From the NCBI RefSeq assembly GCF_025938095.1, contig NZ_JAPCZF010000003.1, positions 434,001 to 498,000 on the forward strand: a stretch of 64,000 bases of DNA. Reading direction: 5' to 3'. Each line of letters begins with the position of its first letter. Within the stretch, counting starts at the first letter, position 1. Shown piece after piece: positions 48,141 to 56,555 of this stretch. The notes under the pieces are model-generated. The model was not told the origin of the DNA and searched no databases. It saw only the letters and a list, made by a program, of their open reading frames with translations. Source of the DNA: Novosphingobium sp. JCM 18896 (GTDB lineage Bacteria; Pseudomonadota; Alphaproteobacteria; Sphingomonadales; Sphingomonadaceae). The translations under genes were made by a program, and so were the position numbers.

Positions 48141-50518
48141 ATGAGGAACGCCGTCAAGCCCGGACTCCGTCTGGCAACCGCGATGCTGGCCGTGCTGTCG
48201 GTCCCCGCCTATGCGCAGGACAGCGACGACAGCCGCGGGGTCAACGAGATCATCGTCACCGCCCAGCGCAAGCAGCAGAGCGTGCTCGACGTGCCGCTGT
48301 CGATCCAGGCGACCAGCGCCGACCAGCTCGCCAATGCCGGTATCAAGCAGATGAGCGATCTCCAGCTGACCACCCCGGGTTTCGCCACGTCGAACGCCTC
48401 GGGCTACAACCAGATGTTCATCCGCGGCATCGGCAACTCGATCTTCGTCGGCGCCGATCCTTCGGTCGCGACCTTCATCGACGAAGTCCCGCGCGTGTTC
48501 GGCTCGATGGTCAACAACTTCGTCGACGTCGAGCGGGTCGAGGTGATCAAAGGGGCGCCGGGCGCGCTCTACGGCCGCAACGCCACGGGCGGCGCGGTCA
48601 ACTCATCACCCGCCAGCCGAGCACCGAAGCCCCCGCGGCGACCTTCCGCGCCTCCTATGGCGAGAAGAACACCTTTCAGGCCTCGACCTACGTCAACCTG
48701 CCGCTGACCGACCAGCTCGCCGTGTCGATGACCTTCGAGCGGCGCAGCCACGACGGCTACATCGACAACATCACGCCCAATGCCGTCGCCTATACGCCGG
48801 CGATGTTCCCGGCCAATCCGGCGCTCGGCGGGGCTTCGGGCATCCTCGGCTTCAGCGCCACCGGCGCGCCGATCCTCGGCACCGCGGCGCAGTTCGCGGC
48901 GCAGCTCAACGCCGGCCTTTCGGCCAAGGACAGCTACGTCACCGAGGACTTCACCGCGATCGGCGGCAAGCTGCTGTTCCGCCCGAGCGACCGCTTCAAG
49001 ATCACGATCGCCGGCGACTACAGCGAGAAGAACGACGACAACGGCAACGGCCTCTACAACCTGACGCCGGGCTATGCGATCGCCGTCGCCTCGAGCCTGT
49101 TCAACGCCAATGCCGGCGCCAATACCACGCCCGCCAGCCTCGCCGGGCTGATCGTCCAGCCGACCGAGAAGTTCACCACGGCGCAGCGCGGCGAGGGCTA
49201 TGTCAAGCTCAAGGACTACGGCGTCTCGGGCACGGCCGTGCTGAGCCTCGACAACATCGACCTCACCTCGATCACCGCCTACCGCGAGAACCACTCGAAG
49301 TTCCTGACCGAACTGGGCTTCCTGCCGTTCAACTTCCTCGCGGCCAGCGTCAACATCGACAAGTCGACCTTCTACCAGGAGCTGCGCGCGGCCTCGACGG
49401 GCGCTGGGCCGCTGAGCTGGATCGTCGGCGGGTCCTATCTCCAGGCCAAGTTCGACGGCGGCCTCGCGACCACGATCTTCCGCGGCATCCCCTATCTCGC
49501 GAACCTGCCCTCGGGCTCGGGGCGCTATACGGTGACCAACTGGTCGGCCTATGCCCAGCTCGGCTACGACTTCACCGACAAGCTCAATCTCACGGTCTCG
49601 GGCCGCTACGTGAACGAGAAGAACGACGCGATCTCGTTCAACCCGATCGCCAACACCCAGGATCCCTTCGTGCTCAAGCAGGAGAAGTTCCTGCCCTCGG
49701 CCACGCTCAAATATAGCCTGGAGGGCGGCGGCAACGTCTATGCGCGCTGGGCGCGCGGCTTCAAGGCGGGCGGCATCGTGCCGGTGGTGCCGACCAGCTT
49801 CTTCCCCGATCCGATCAACCAGGGCGGCGCCTTCCGCGGCGAGACCGTCGATTCCTACGAACTGGGCCTGCGCACCCCGCTGTTCGATCGCAGCGTCCAG
49901 TTGACCGCCGCGTTGTTCTACAACGACTATCGCGACGTCCAGGTCGCCGCGCACGTTTCGCCCAGCTTCGCCTTCGCGCCGCTGGTCTCGATCTCGGTGG
50001 TCAACGCCGGTTCGGCGCGGACCTACGGCGCCGAGCTGGGCCTGACCGCGCGCGTGGCCGAGCCGCTGACCCTGACCGCCTCGGCCGGCTATCTCAACGC
50101 CAAGTACCGGACCTTCCGCCTGGCCGGCAATCCGGTGCTCGATCCCTTCGACCTGTCGGGCACGCGGATGATCAATTCGCCCGAATGGCAGTTCTCGTTC
50201 GGCGCCGACCTGCAGCAACCGGTCGGCGATCACTGGAAGATCGTCGGCAATGCGCTGGCCTCCTATACCGACGAGATCATCTGGCAGCAGTCGGGCCTGC
50301 CCGGCGTCCTGCCGGATTCCACGGGGCCGTCCTACTGGCTGGTCAACGCACGGCTGGGCCTGCGCACGGCCGACGACGCTTTCGAGCTCGCGGTCTATGC
50401 CAAGAACCTGTTTAACGCCGGCTATACGACCTTCGGCAATTCAAGCTCGAGCTACGGCAACATCCTCGCCTGGGGCGATCCGCGGATCGTCGGTGTGGAA
50501 GCGACGGTGAAGTTCTAA
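48141..50518 (+). pseudogene. TonB-dependent receptor interrupted by a one-base frameshift
   Basis: The first 154 codons give a signal peptide (cut near PAYAQ), TonB box NEIIVTAQRKQ and most of the plug (FIRGIGNSIFVGADPSV, IDEVPRVFGS, VERVEVIKGAPGALYGRNATGGAVN). At 48602 the reading frame moves back by one: family proteins read GGAVN-LITRQPS, and here N and L share a base (AACTC instead of AACCTC). The remainder runs open in the other frame to VEATVKF at 50518, a full barrel of about 640 residues. Apart from this single missing C it would encode about 793 residues. It may be an inactive gene, a phase-variable one or a sequencing error. Confidence 0.85.
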
Positions 50519-50524
50519 GCTCAA

Positions 50525-50658
50525 GATCCTCCCTGTTTTTGGCGAAGCCACAAACGGGGAGGGGGACCGCCAGACCCGCAGGGGCTGGTGGTGGAGGGGT
50601 AACTAGCGCAACCACCCCTCCACCACGCCATTTGTGCTACGCAAAAATGGGGAGGATC
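50525..50658. repeat. Palindromic intergenic element, copy 2 (134 bp)
   Basis: The ends are GATCCTCCC and GGGAGGATC, the same as copy 1 at 45657-45793. Internal GGGGAGGGGGACCGCC and GGTGGTGGAGGGG also match. A CACAAA/TTTGTG pair and a CCCCTCCACCAC block form long opposing arms. It lies between the receptor pseudogene and the first SnoaL-like gene. Confidence 0.8.
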
Positions 50659-50664
50659 TTCAGT

Positions 50665-51129
50665 TCACATCACGGTCTCGTAGACCGTCCGCAGGCGCGT
50701 CAGCCGGGTCGACAGGATCCGCCAGCCCACGTCGAGCTTCACGTAGCGTTCGTGATAGTGCCCGAAGCCGAGCACGAAATGGGTGTCGCCGTTGAGCGGA
50801 TGTTCCTTCGAGCGGTAGAGCCGGTCCTCCATCGCCCAAATGCCCGTGGCCTCGGTCGGCGAGACGATCTCGATGATCGGCGTGTGCCCGTGGTGGACCG
50901 AGACCTGATCGGCCGCCTGTTCGGCGACCCAGGCAATCATCGCGTCGCGCGGTTCTAGGGTCATGCCCATCTCGGGCACTTCGAGCCGCCCGTCGGGCGC
51001 CCATACCTCGTCGCGCCAGAAGGCCCAGTCCTTGTGGTCGTAACCGTAGAAGTAGCGCGCCTTGAGCTGTTCGATCTCGGCGATGGCGGTCAGATACTCG
51101 ACCGGCGACATGTGGTCCGACCAGCTCAT
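50665..51129 (-). CDS. SnoaL-like (NTF2 fold) protein, paralogue 1
   Basis: 154 residues of the SnoaL_4/NTF2 superfamily, which includes isomerases, dehydratases and ring-hydroxylating dioxygenase small subunits. Shared pattern: EIEQLKARYFYGYDHKDWAFWRDEVWAPDGRLEVPE, QVSVHHGHTPIIEIVSPTEATGIWAMEDRLYR and HYHERYVKLDVGWRILSTRLTRLR. The two His in HHGH and the HYHE are candidates for the active site. The start overlaps the stop of paralogue 2 (TGATG), so both are translated from one transcript. Substrate is unknown. Confidence 0.82.
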   Translation of the reverse strand: MSWSDHMSPVEYLTAIAEIEQLKARYFYGYDHKDWAFWRDEVWAPDGRLEVPEMGMTLEPRDAMIAWVAEQAADQVSVHHGHTPIIEIVSPTEATGIWAMEDRLYRSKEHPLNGDTHFVLGFGHYHERYVKLDVGWRILSTRLTRLRTVYETVM

Positions 51130-51578
51130 CAGAACACCCGCTTCATCTCGACGCGCAGCCGCGTCAGCCGGCTGGCCAGCAGACGCCAGCCTTGCGGCAG
51201 CCGGACATAGGTTTCGTGGTAGTGCCCCCAGCCGTGGAGCCAGGTCGATCCGTCGTAGAGCGGGTGCTCCTTGCTGCGGAACAGTCGGTCCTCCATCGCC
51301 CAGATCACCTTGGCCTCGTCATCCGAGACGAAGTCGATGACCGGCGTATGGCCGTGATGGACCGAGACTTGGTCGGCCGCCGCTTCGGAAGCGTATTTCA
51401 GCACCTCCTCGAACGGCGCGAAAGGCTCGGGCCGGAACTCGGGCACTTCGAGCCGCCCCTCGGGCGCCCAGACTTCGCGCCGCCACAGGTCCCAGTCCTT
51501 GTGGTCGAAGCCGTAGAAGTACTTGGCCTTGACCTGCTTGATCGCCTCGATCGCGAGCAGCCGTTCGATTTCGGTCAT
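51129..51578 (-). CDS. SnoaL-like (NTF2 fold) protein, paralogue 2
   Basis: 149 residues, clearly homologous to the neighbour across its length (AKYFYGFDHKDWDLWRREVWAPEGRLEVPEF, QVSVHHGHTPVIDFVSDDEAKVIWAMEDRLFRSKEHPLY, HYHETYVRLPQGWRLLASRLTRLR). Tandem duplication or a heterodimer are both possible. The ATG at 51578 is followed by MTEIERLL. It is divergent from the luciferase-like oxidoreductase gene 55 bp away. Confidence 0.82.
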   Translation of the reverse strand: MTEIERLLAIEAIKQVKAKYFYGFDHKDWDLWRREVWAPEGRLEVPEFRPEPFAPFEEVLKYASEAAADQVSVHHGHTPVIDFVSDDEAKVIWAMEDRLFRSKEHPLYDGSTWLHGWGHYHETYVRLPQGWRLLASRLTRLRVEMKRVF

Positions 51579-51633
51579 ATGTCTTGTCTCTCCCGCGGGT
51601 ATTGGGGATGGAAAGGCGGGAAAGGTCAAGCGC

Positions 51634-52527
51634 ATGAGAATCGACAAGCTGGCGGTCTGGATCAACACGATCGGCTATCCCTCGGATGACCTCGTCGCTT
51701 TCGCGCGGCGGCTCGAGGGCTGGGGCTACGGCACGCTCTGGATCAACGACGGTATGGGTAGCGATCCGATGGTGCTGGCGGCGAAGATCCTCGCCAGGAC
51801 CGAGCGGCTGCAGGTCGCGCTCGGCGTCGCCAACATCTATTCGCGCGACCCGACGATGATGCTCGGCGCGCAATATGGGCTCAACGAGCAGTGGGGCGGA
51901 CGTTTTCTGCTGGGGCTCGGCGCCAGCCACCAGTTCATCGTCGAGGGCATGCGCGGGCACACGGCCTGGGGCAAGCCGGTGGCGACGATGCGCGCCTATC
52001 TCGAAGCCATGGCGGGCATGACTTATGCCGGGCCGCCGCCGGCCGAGACGCCGAAGACCGTGATCGCCGCGCTCGGGCCGAAGATGCTCGAACTCGCGCG
52101 CGATCATGCCGACGGCGCGCATCCCTTCGCCACCACGCCCGAACATACGGCCATGGCGCGCGGCATCCTGGGGCCGGGCAAGCTGCTGCTGGTCGAGCAG
52201 AAGATTCTGCTCGAGACCGATGCCGAGCAGGCGCGCACCGTGGGGCGCGGGCTGGTCGCCGGGCTCGCGGGGATTCCGAACTATCGCAACAGCCTGCTGC
52301 GCATGGGCTTTTCCGAGGACGAGCTCGGCCCGACGGTGTCGGATCGTGTCGCCGATGCGCTGGTCGCCTGGGGCGATGCCGTGGCGATCGGCCAGCGGAT
52401 CGAGGCGCATTGGGATGCCGGCGCCGATCAGGTCGCGGTGCAGGTCATGCCGAAGGACGGCGGCCTGCTGACCGCGGCGGACGAGGTGGTGCTCGAACGG
52501 CTGGCGCCGCTGAACCGCGCGGCCTGA
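51634..52527 (+). CDS. Luciferase-like (LLM-class) flavin/F420 oxidoreductase
   Basis: 297 residues with a bacterial-luciferase-like TIM barrel: WGYGTLWINDGMGSDPMVLAAKILARTERLQVALGVANIYSRDPTMMLGAQYGLNEQWGGRFLLGLGASHQF. This is the pattern of the TIGR03620-type F420-linked group, although members of alphaproteobacteria may use FMN. The start at 51634 follows GAAAGG. Divergent from the tandem SnoaL genes, so together they may form a degradation pathway for an aromatic or cyclic substrate. Confidence 0.85.
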   Translation: MRIDKLAVWINTIGYPSDDLVAFARRLEGWGYGTLWINDGMGSDPMVLAAKILARTERLQVALGVANIYSRDPTMMLGAQYGLNEQWGGRFLLGLGASHQFIVEGMRGHTAWGKPVATMRAYLEAMAGMTYAGPPPAETPKTVIAALGPKMLELARDHADGAHPFATTPEHTAMARGILGPGKLLLVEQKILLETDAEQARTVGRGLVAGLAGIPNYRNSLLRMGFSEDELGPTVSDRVADALVAWGDAVAIGQRIEAHWDAGADQVAVQVMPKDGGLLTAADEVVLERLAPLNRAA

Positions 52528-52537
52528 ACAAAGCAAA

Positions 52538-52563
52538 ACCGGCAGCCCCGAGGGGCTACCGGT
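52538..52563. terminator. Bidirectional terminator
   Basis: ACCGG-c-AGCCCC pairs with GGGGCT-a-CCGGT around a short GA loop. It lies between the convergent LLM oxidoreductase gene and the small exported-protein gene, with an A-rich left flank (AAGCAAA) that gives a T-rich tail on the - strand. Confidence 0.8.
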
Positions 52564-52591
52564 CGAATGTCAGGATGCTGGATCCTGAAGC

Positions 52592-52939
52592 TTACTTGTT
52601 CGTCGGCGCGGCACCGCCGCTGGCACCGGCGATCGCGGCTTCGAGCTGCGACTTGGTCATGCCGATTGTCGGTCCCTTGGGGCCGCTGGCCAGCGAGCTC
52701 AGCGGCACGGTGGCCTTGCTCGAGCCCGTCGACAAGACGGCGTTCGAACCTTCGACGCTCTCGACCGTGGCAACGGCTTCGCCCGCCGTATCATAGACCG
52801 TGTCGCCAGCCTTGGCGGTAGCGGCGGCAGCGGCCGGGGCCTCTGCAGCCGGGGCCGGCGCCGCATCCTGCGCGGCGAAAGCCGGCGCGGTCATGCCGAG
52901 AGCCGAGGTGGCGACGAGGGCGGTGAGGATCTTCTTCAT
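52592..52939 (-). CDS. Small exported Ala-rich protein
   Basis: 115 residues: signal peptide (MKKILTALVATSALGMTAPAFA), an Ala/Pro spacer, then GDTVYDTAGEAVATVESVEGSNAVLSTGSSKATVPLSSLA, which has the look of a small beta-barrel (PRC-barrel-like), and a helical end (MTKSQLEAAIAGASGG). Such exported proteins are common in sphingomonads; function is unknown. Start at 52939 chosen for the classic signal peptide. Confidence 0.7.
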   Translation of the reverse strand: MKKILTALVATSALGMTAPAFAAQDAAPAPAAEAPAAAAATAKAGDTVYDTAGEAVATVESVEGSNAVLSTGSSKATVPLSSLASGPKGPTIGMTKSQLEAAIAGASGGAAPTNK

Positions 52940-53070
52940 GATGAAATACTCCCAAGTGGTTGCGTGTGGAACTCGTGGTTCAGCAACGAACCTGAGGAGC
53001 TTCGGCTCCCTCGGGGAGTCTGAAATCGACCAAACGACCCGCCTGGAACGACGGGCCGACCGAAATGGAG

Positions 53071-55587
53071 CTAAATCTCGGGGAGGGTCTGGGCGGCGAA
53101 GCCCCACCCCTTGAAAGCACGCGAATCCGCCCTTTCGACGAGCCGTGCCGCATCGTCGATCGACCACTCGTGGGGGCTGGCGAGGTCTTTCAGCTCGTCC
53201 CAGGTGACGGGCACCGCGACGGGCGCGCCGGGTCGCGCCCGCGCCGAGTAGGGCATGACCGCGGTGCTCCCGCGCTGGTTGCGCAGGTAGTCGATGAAGA
53301 TCTTGCCCTTGCGCTTGGCCTTGGACAGCGTCGCGACGAAACGGTCGGGTTCGGCCAGCGCCATGGCCTCGGCGAAGCGCTTGGAGAAATCCTTGTGCGC
53401 GTCCCAATCGTGCCCAGGTGTCAGCGGCACGACGACGTGCACGCCCTTGCCGCCCGAGACCATCGCGAAGCTGGTCAGGCCGAGGTCGCCCAGCCGGTCG
53501 CGCAGGTCGAAGGCTGCCTGGCGGACCTCGACCCAGTCGAGCCCTTCGTCGGGATCGAGGTCGAAGACCATGCGATCGGGCTTCTCGACCTGGGCGGCGT
53601 GAGCACCCCAGCCGTGGAACTCGATCGTGCCCATCTGCACGCAGGACAGCACGCCGGCGCCGTTCTCGACATGGAGATAGTCCTCGTGGCCGCCGTCCTT
53701 CTCGCGGATCGGTACGTGGTGGACGTCCTTTCCGAAGGTGCCGGAATCGTGCTTCTGGAAGAAGCACTTCTTCGCGCGACCCTGCGGGCAGCGGACGAGG
53801 CTGATCGGCCGGCCCGCCATGTGCGCGAGCATTAGCGGCGCGACCTGCGCGTAGTAGTCCGCCAGTTGCCCCTTGGTCTGCCCGCTCTCGGGAAAGATCA
53901 CGCGGTCGCGGTTGCTGATCTTCACCGCCGGCTCGGGCGCTGGCGCGGGCCGGGCCTTCTCGGGCTTCACTGCCTTGGCCGGCTTGTCGCTGCGCAGCCC
54001 GAGGAACGAGCCATGGCGCACGCGGCCGTCCGCGGTCATCTCGGCGAAGGCGATCTCGGCGACGAGCTTGGGCGTGATCCACTGGCCGCCGCGTGCTTCG
54101 GCGCGGGGGACTTCCGCCGCGGGCGTGTCGCGCGCCAGTGGCTTCATCCTGGCGGCGAGATCGGCGAGCGTGTCGGCGTCGAAGCCCGTGCCGACCTTGC
54201 CCTTGTAGATCAGCGCTTTGCCCTCGTGCTGCGCGAGGTAGAGCGAGGCGAACGGCCGCGCCTTGGCGCTCGACCTGGTCCAGCCGATCACGACGAATTC
54301 CTGCCGCCGCGTGCACTTGACCTTGACCCAGGACTTGCTGCGCGTGCCGCGATAGGGCGCTTCGATGCGCTTCGAGATGATCCCTTCCATCCCCGCCTCG
54401 CACATCGCCGCGTAGAGCGTCTCGCCCGCGCCGACGACGTGGTCGGCCACTCGGATCGGCGGTTGGGCATCGGCGAGCAGCGCTTCGAGCCGTTCCTTGC
54501 GCTCGATCTGGGGTAGGGCCTTCAGGTCCTCGCCGTTCAGCGACAGCAGGTCGAAGGCGTGAAAATCGAGCGGGCTCTTCTGGCTACCGTGGCCGCGCTT
54601 CAACTCGGCCTGTAGCGCCGAGAAGCTCGGATTGCCGTCCTTGCCCGGCGCGGTGATCTCGCCGTCGATCAGCGCGGGCGGCAGGTCGAGCGCGGCGATG
54701 GCCGCGACCAGCGGGCCGAACTTGTCGGTCCAGTCGAGCCCCTTGCGCGTATAGACGCGCACGTCGGGGCCCGACACGGCGATCAGCGCGCGGTAGCCGT
54801 CGAACTTGATCTCGTGCAGCCAGTCGTTCCCCGCCGGCACTGCGTCGACCAAGGTCGCTAGCTGCGGCGCTGCGAACTTCGGCAGCTTGCCCGCGGCCGC
54901 TTTGCCTGCGGGCTTGGCCTTTCGCTGGTTGTGCGCTGCCGCCTTCTCCATCTCCGCCGCGAAGGCCTCACCCTTCTTGCCCTTGAGCGAATGGCTGGCC
55001 TGCTTGTCGGCGGTGATCTCGGCCATCGAGCGGCCGGTCAGCACGCTCGACAGCGCGCGCTCGACCAGATCGCCCGAGCCGCCGGCATGCTTGTCGTCGA
55101 CCTTGCGGAGCAGCCAGTTCTCGCGCGTTTCCTTCCCGCGCGGCTTCATCCGCACGAGCAGCCATTCGCCCTTCATCCGCTCGCCGTGGAGCACGAAATG
55201 CAGGTGGCCGTCTTCGAAGTCCTTGGCGCTCTTGCCGGGGATCGGCTCCCAGGTGCCCTGGTCCCACAGCATCACCGTGCCGCCGCCGTACTCGCCCTTG
55301 GGGATCGTCCCCTCGAAAGTGCCATAGGACATCGGGTGATCCTCGGTCCGCACGGCCAGCCGTTTGTCGGCGGGATCGAGGCTCGGTCCCTTGGTCACGG
55401 CCCAGGACTTGAGCACGCCGTCGACCTCGAGCCGGAAATCCCAGTGCAGCCGCGTCGCCTCGTGCTTCTGAACGATGAAGCGGTTGCCCGCGGCACTCGG
55501 CGCGCGCTTGCCCTTGGGCTCGGCGGTCTTCTTGAAATCGCGCTTGGCGTTGTAGGTCGCCAGCGGATCCTTGCTGCGGCTGGCCAT
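53071..55587 (-). CDS. ligD: ATP-dependent DNA ligase LigD, three-domain
   Basis: 838 residues in the order phosphoesterase (about 10-165, with HWDFRLEVDG and GEYGGGTVMLWDQGTWE), ligase (about 230-540, catalytic Lys in HEIKFDGYRAL near 258, ELKRGHGSQKSPLDFHAFDLL, EGIISKRIEAPYRGTRSKSWVKVKC) and primase-polymerase (about 560-830, NRDRVIFPESGQTKGQLADYYA, MVSGGKGVHVVVPL, FDLDPDEGLDW). It seals and fills ends in Ku-dependent non-homologous end joining. The gene starts 1 bp after the ku stop, so they form a two-gene operon. All three active-site regions appear intact. Confidence 0.96.
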   Translation of the reverse strand: MASRSKDPLATYNAKRDFKKTAEPKGKRAPSAAGNRFIVQKHEATRLHWDFRLEVDGVLKSWAVTKGPSLDPADKRLAVRTEDHPMSYGTFEGTIPKGEYGGGTVMLWDQGTWEPIPGKSAKDFEDGHLHFVLHGERMKGEWLLVRMKPRGKETRENWLLRKVDDKHAGGSGDLVERALSSVLTGRSMAEITADKQASHSLKGKKGEAFAAEMEKAAAHNQRKAKPAGKAAAGKLPKFAAPQLATLVDAVPAGNDWLHEIKFDGYRALIAVSGPDVRVYTRKGLDWTDKFGPLVAAIAALDLPPALIDGEITAPGKDGNPSFSALQAELKRGHGSQKSPLDFHAFDLLSLNGEDLKALPQIERKERLEALLADAQPPIRVADHVVGAGETLYAAMCEAGMEGIISKRIEAPYRGTRSKSWVKVKCTRRQEFVVIGWTRSSAKARPFASLYLAQHEGKALIYKGKVGTGFDADTLADLAARMKPLARDTPAAEVPRAEARGGQWITPKLVAEIAFAEMTADGRVRHGSFLGLRSDKPAKAVKPEKARPAPAPEPAVKISNRDRVIFPESGQTKGQLADYYAQVAPLMLAHMAGRPISLVRCPQGRAKKCFFQKHDSGTFGKDVHHVPIREKDGGHEDYLHVENGAGVLSCVQMGTIEFHGWGAHAAQVEKPDRMVFDLDPDEGLDWVEVRQAAFDLRDRLGDLGLTSFAMVSGGKGVHVVVPLTPGHDWDAHKDFSKRFAEAMALAEPDRFVATLSKAKRKGKIFIDYLRNQRGSTAVMPYSARARPGAPVAVPVTWDELKDLASPHEWSIDDAARLVERADSRAFKGWGFAAQTLPEI

Positions 55588-55588
55588 G

Positions 55589-56491
55589 TCAGGCCCGCTT
55601 GCGGGCAGGCGCCTTGGCGGCAGGCTTCTTCGTAGCGGCCGAGGTCTTCTTGGGCGCTGCCTTTTGGCCTGGAGCCTTCTTCTCGGCCGGTGCCGCCTTC
55701 TTGCCCTCGACCGAGGCCTTGAGCGCCGCCATCAGGTCGATGACGTTGGACTTGCCGCGGACCGCGCCGGGCTCGTCGGCCTCCTCGATCACGCGCTTGC
55801 CCTTGGACTTGGCCTTCTTGTCGATCAGCCGGTGCAGCGCATCGATATAGCGGTTGTGATACTCGCCGGCATCGAACTTGCCCGATTTCTTGTCGATCAG
55901 CGTGGTCGCCAGTTCGAGCAGGTCGGCGTCGGGCTTCTTGTCGTGGATGTCGCGGAAATAGTTCGCCGCCTTGTTCACCTCGTCGGCATAGCGCAAGGTT
56001 TCGAGCACCAGCCCGCGGCCGCAGGGCTTGAGGCTGACGAGGAATTCCTGACCCCTGATCGCCAGCTGGCCGAGCCCGACCTTGCGCGATTTGCGCAGCG
56101 CCTCGCGCAGCACGACATAGGCCTCCTCGGCCAGTTCGTCGGCCGGGACGACGTAATAGGGCTGGTCGAAATAGAGCACGTCGATCGCATCGGCATCGAC
56201 GAACTGGACGAGATCGAGCGTCCGCTTGGACTCGAGCTTGACCGCCTCGATCTCCTCGTCCTCGAGCAGCACGAAGTTGCCCTTCGACACCTCGTAGCCC
56301 TTGATGATCTCGTCGCGGTCGACCGGGCCGACGCCGGGGACGACCTTCTCATACTTGATCGGCTTGCCCGAAGGCTCGTGGATCTGCCGGAACGAGATCG
56401 CCGCGCCCGATTTGGTGGCCTTGTAGACCTCCACCGGGATCGAGACGAGCGCGAGGCGGATCTGCCCCTTCCAATATGCGCGAGCGGCCAT
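55589..56491 (-). CDS. ku: DNA end-binding protein Ku
   Basis: 300 residues. Ku core: ARAYWKGQIRLALVSIPVEVYKATKSGAAISFRQIH, KPIKYEKVVPGVGPVDRDEIIKGYEVSKGNFVLLEDEEIEAV, and FDAGEYHNRYIDALHRLIDKKAKSK. The C-terminal extension (about 240-300) is Lys/Ala/Pro-rich, the lysine-rich tail that modulates DNA threading in bacterial Ku. It recruits LigD, whose gene follows directly. Promoter presumably in the 64 bp to the upstream sthA gene. Confidence 0.96.
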   Translation of the reverse strand: MAARAYWKGQIRLALVSIPVEVYKATKSGAAISFRQIHEPSGKPIKYEKVVPGVGPVDRDEIIKGYEVSKGNFVLLEDEEIEAVKLESKRTLDLVQFVDADAIDVLYFDQPYYVVPADELAEEAYVVLREALRKSRKVGLGQLAIRGQEFLVSLKPCGRGLVLETLRYADEVNKAANYFRDIHDKKPDADLLELATTLIDKKSGKFDAGEYHNRYIDALHRLIDKKAKSKGKRVIEEADEPGAVRGKSNVIDLMAALKASVEGKKAAPAEKKAPGQKAAPKKTSAATKKPAAKAPARKRA

Positions 56492-56555
56492 CTGGAACCT
56501 CCGGCCGAGTCAATCGGCGGAGCGGGGTTTGGTTCCAGATGCGCCGTCTTGACGC

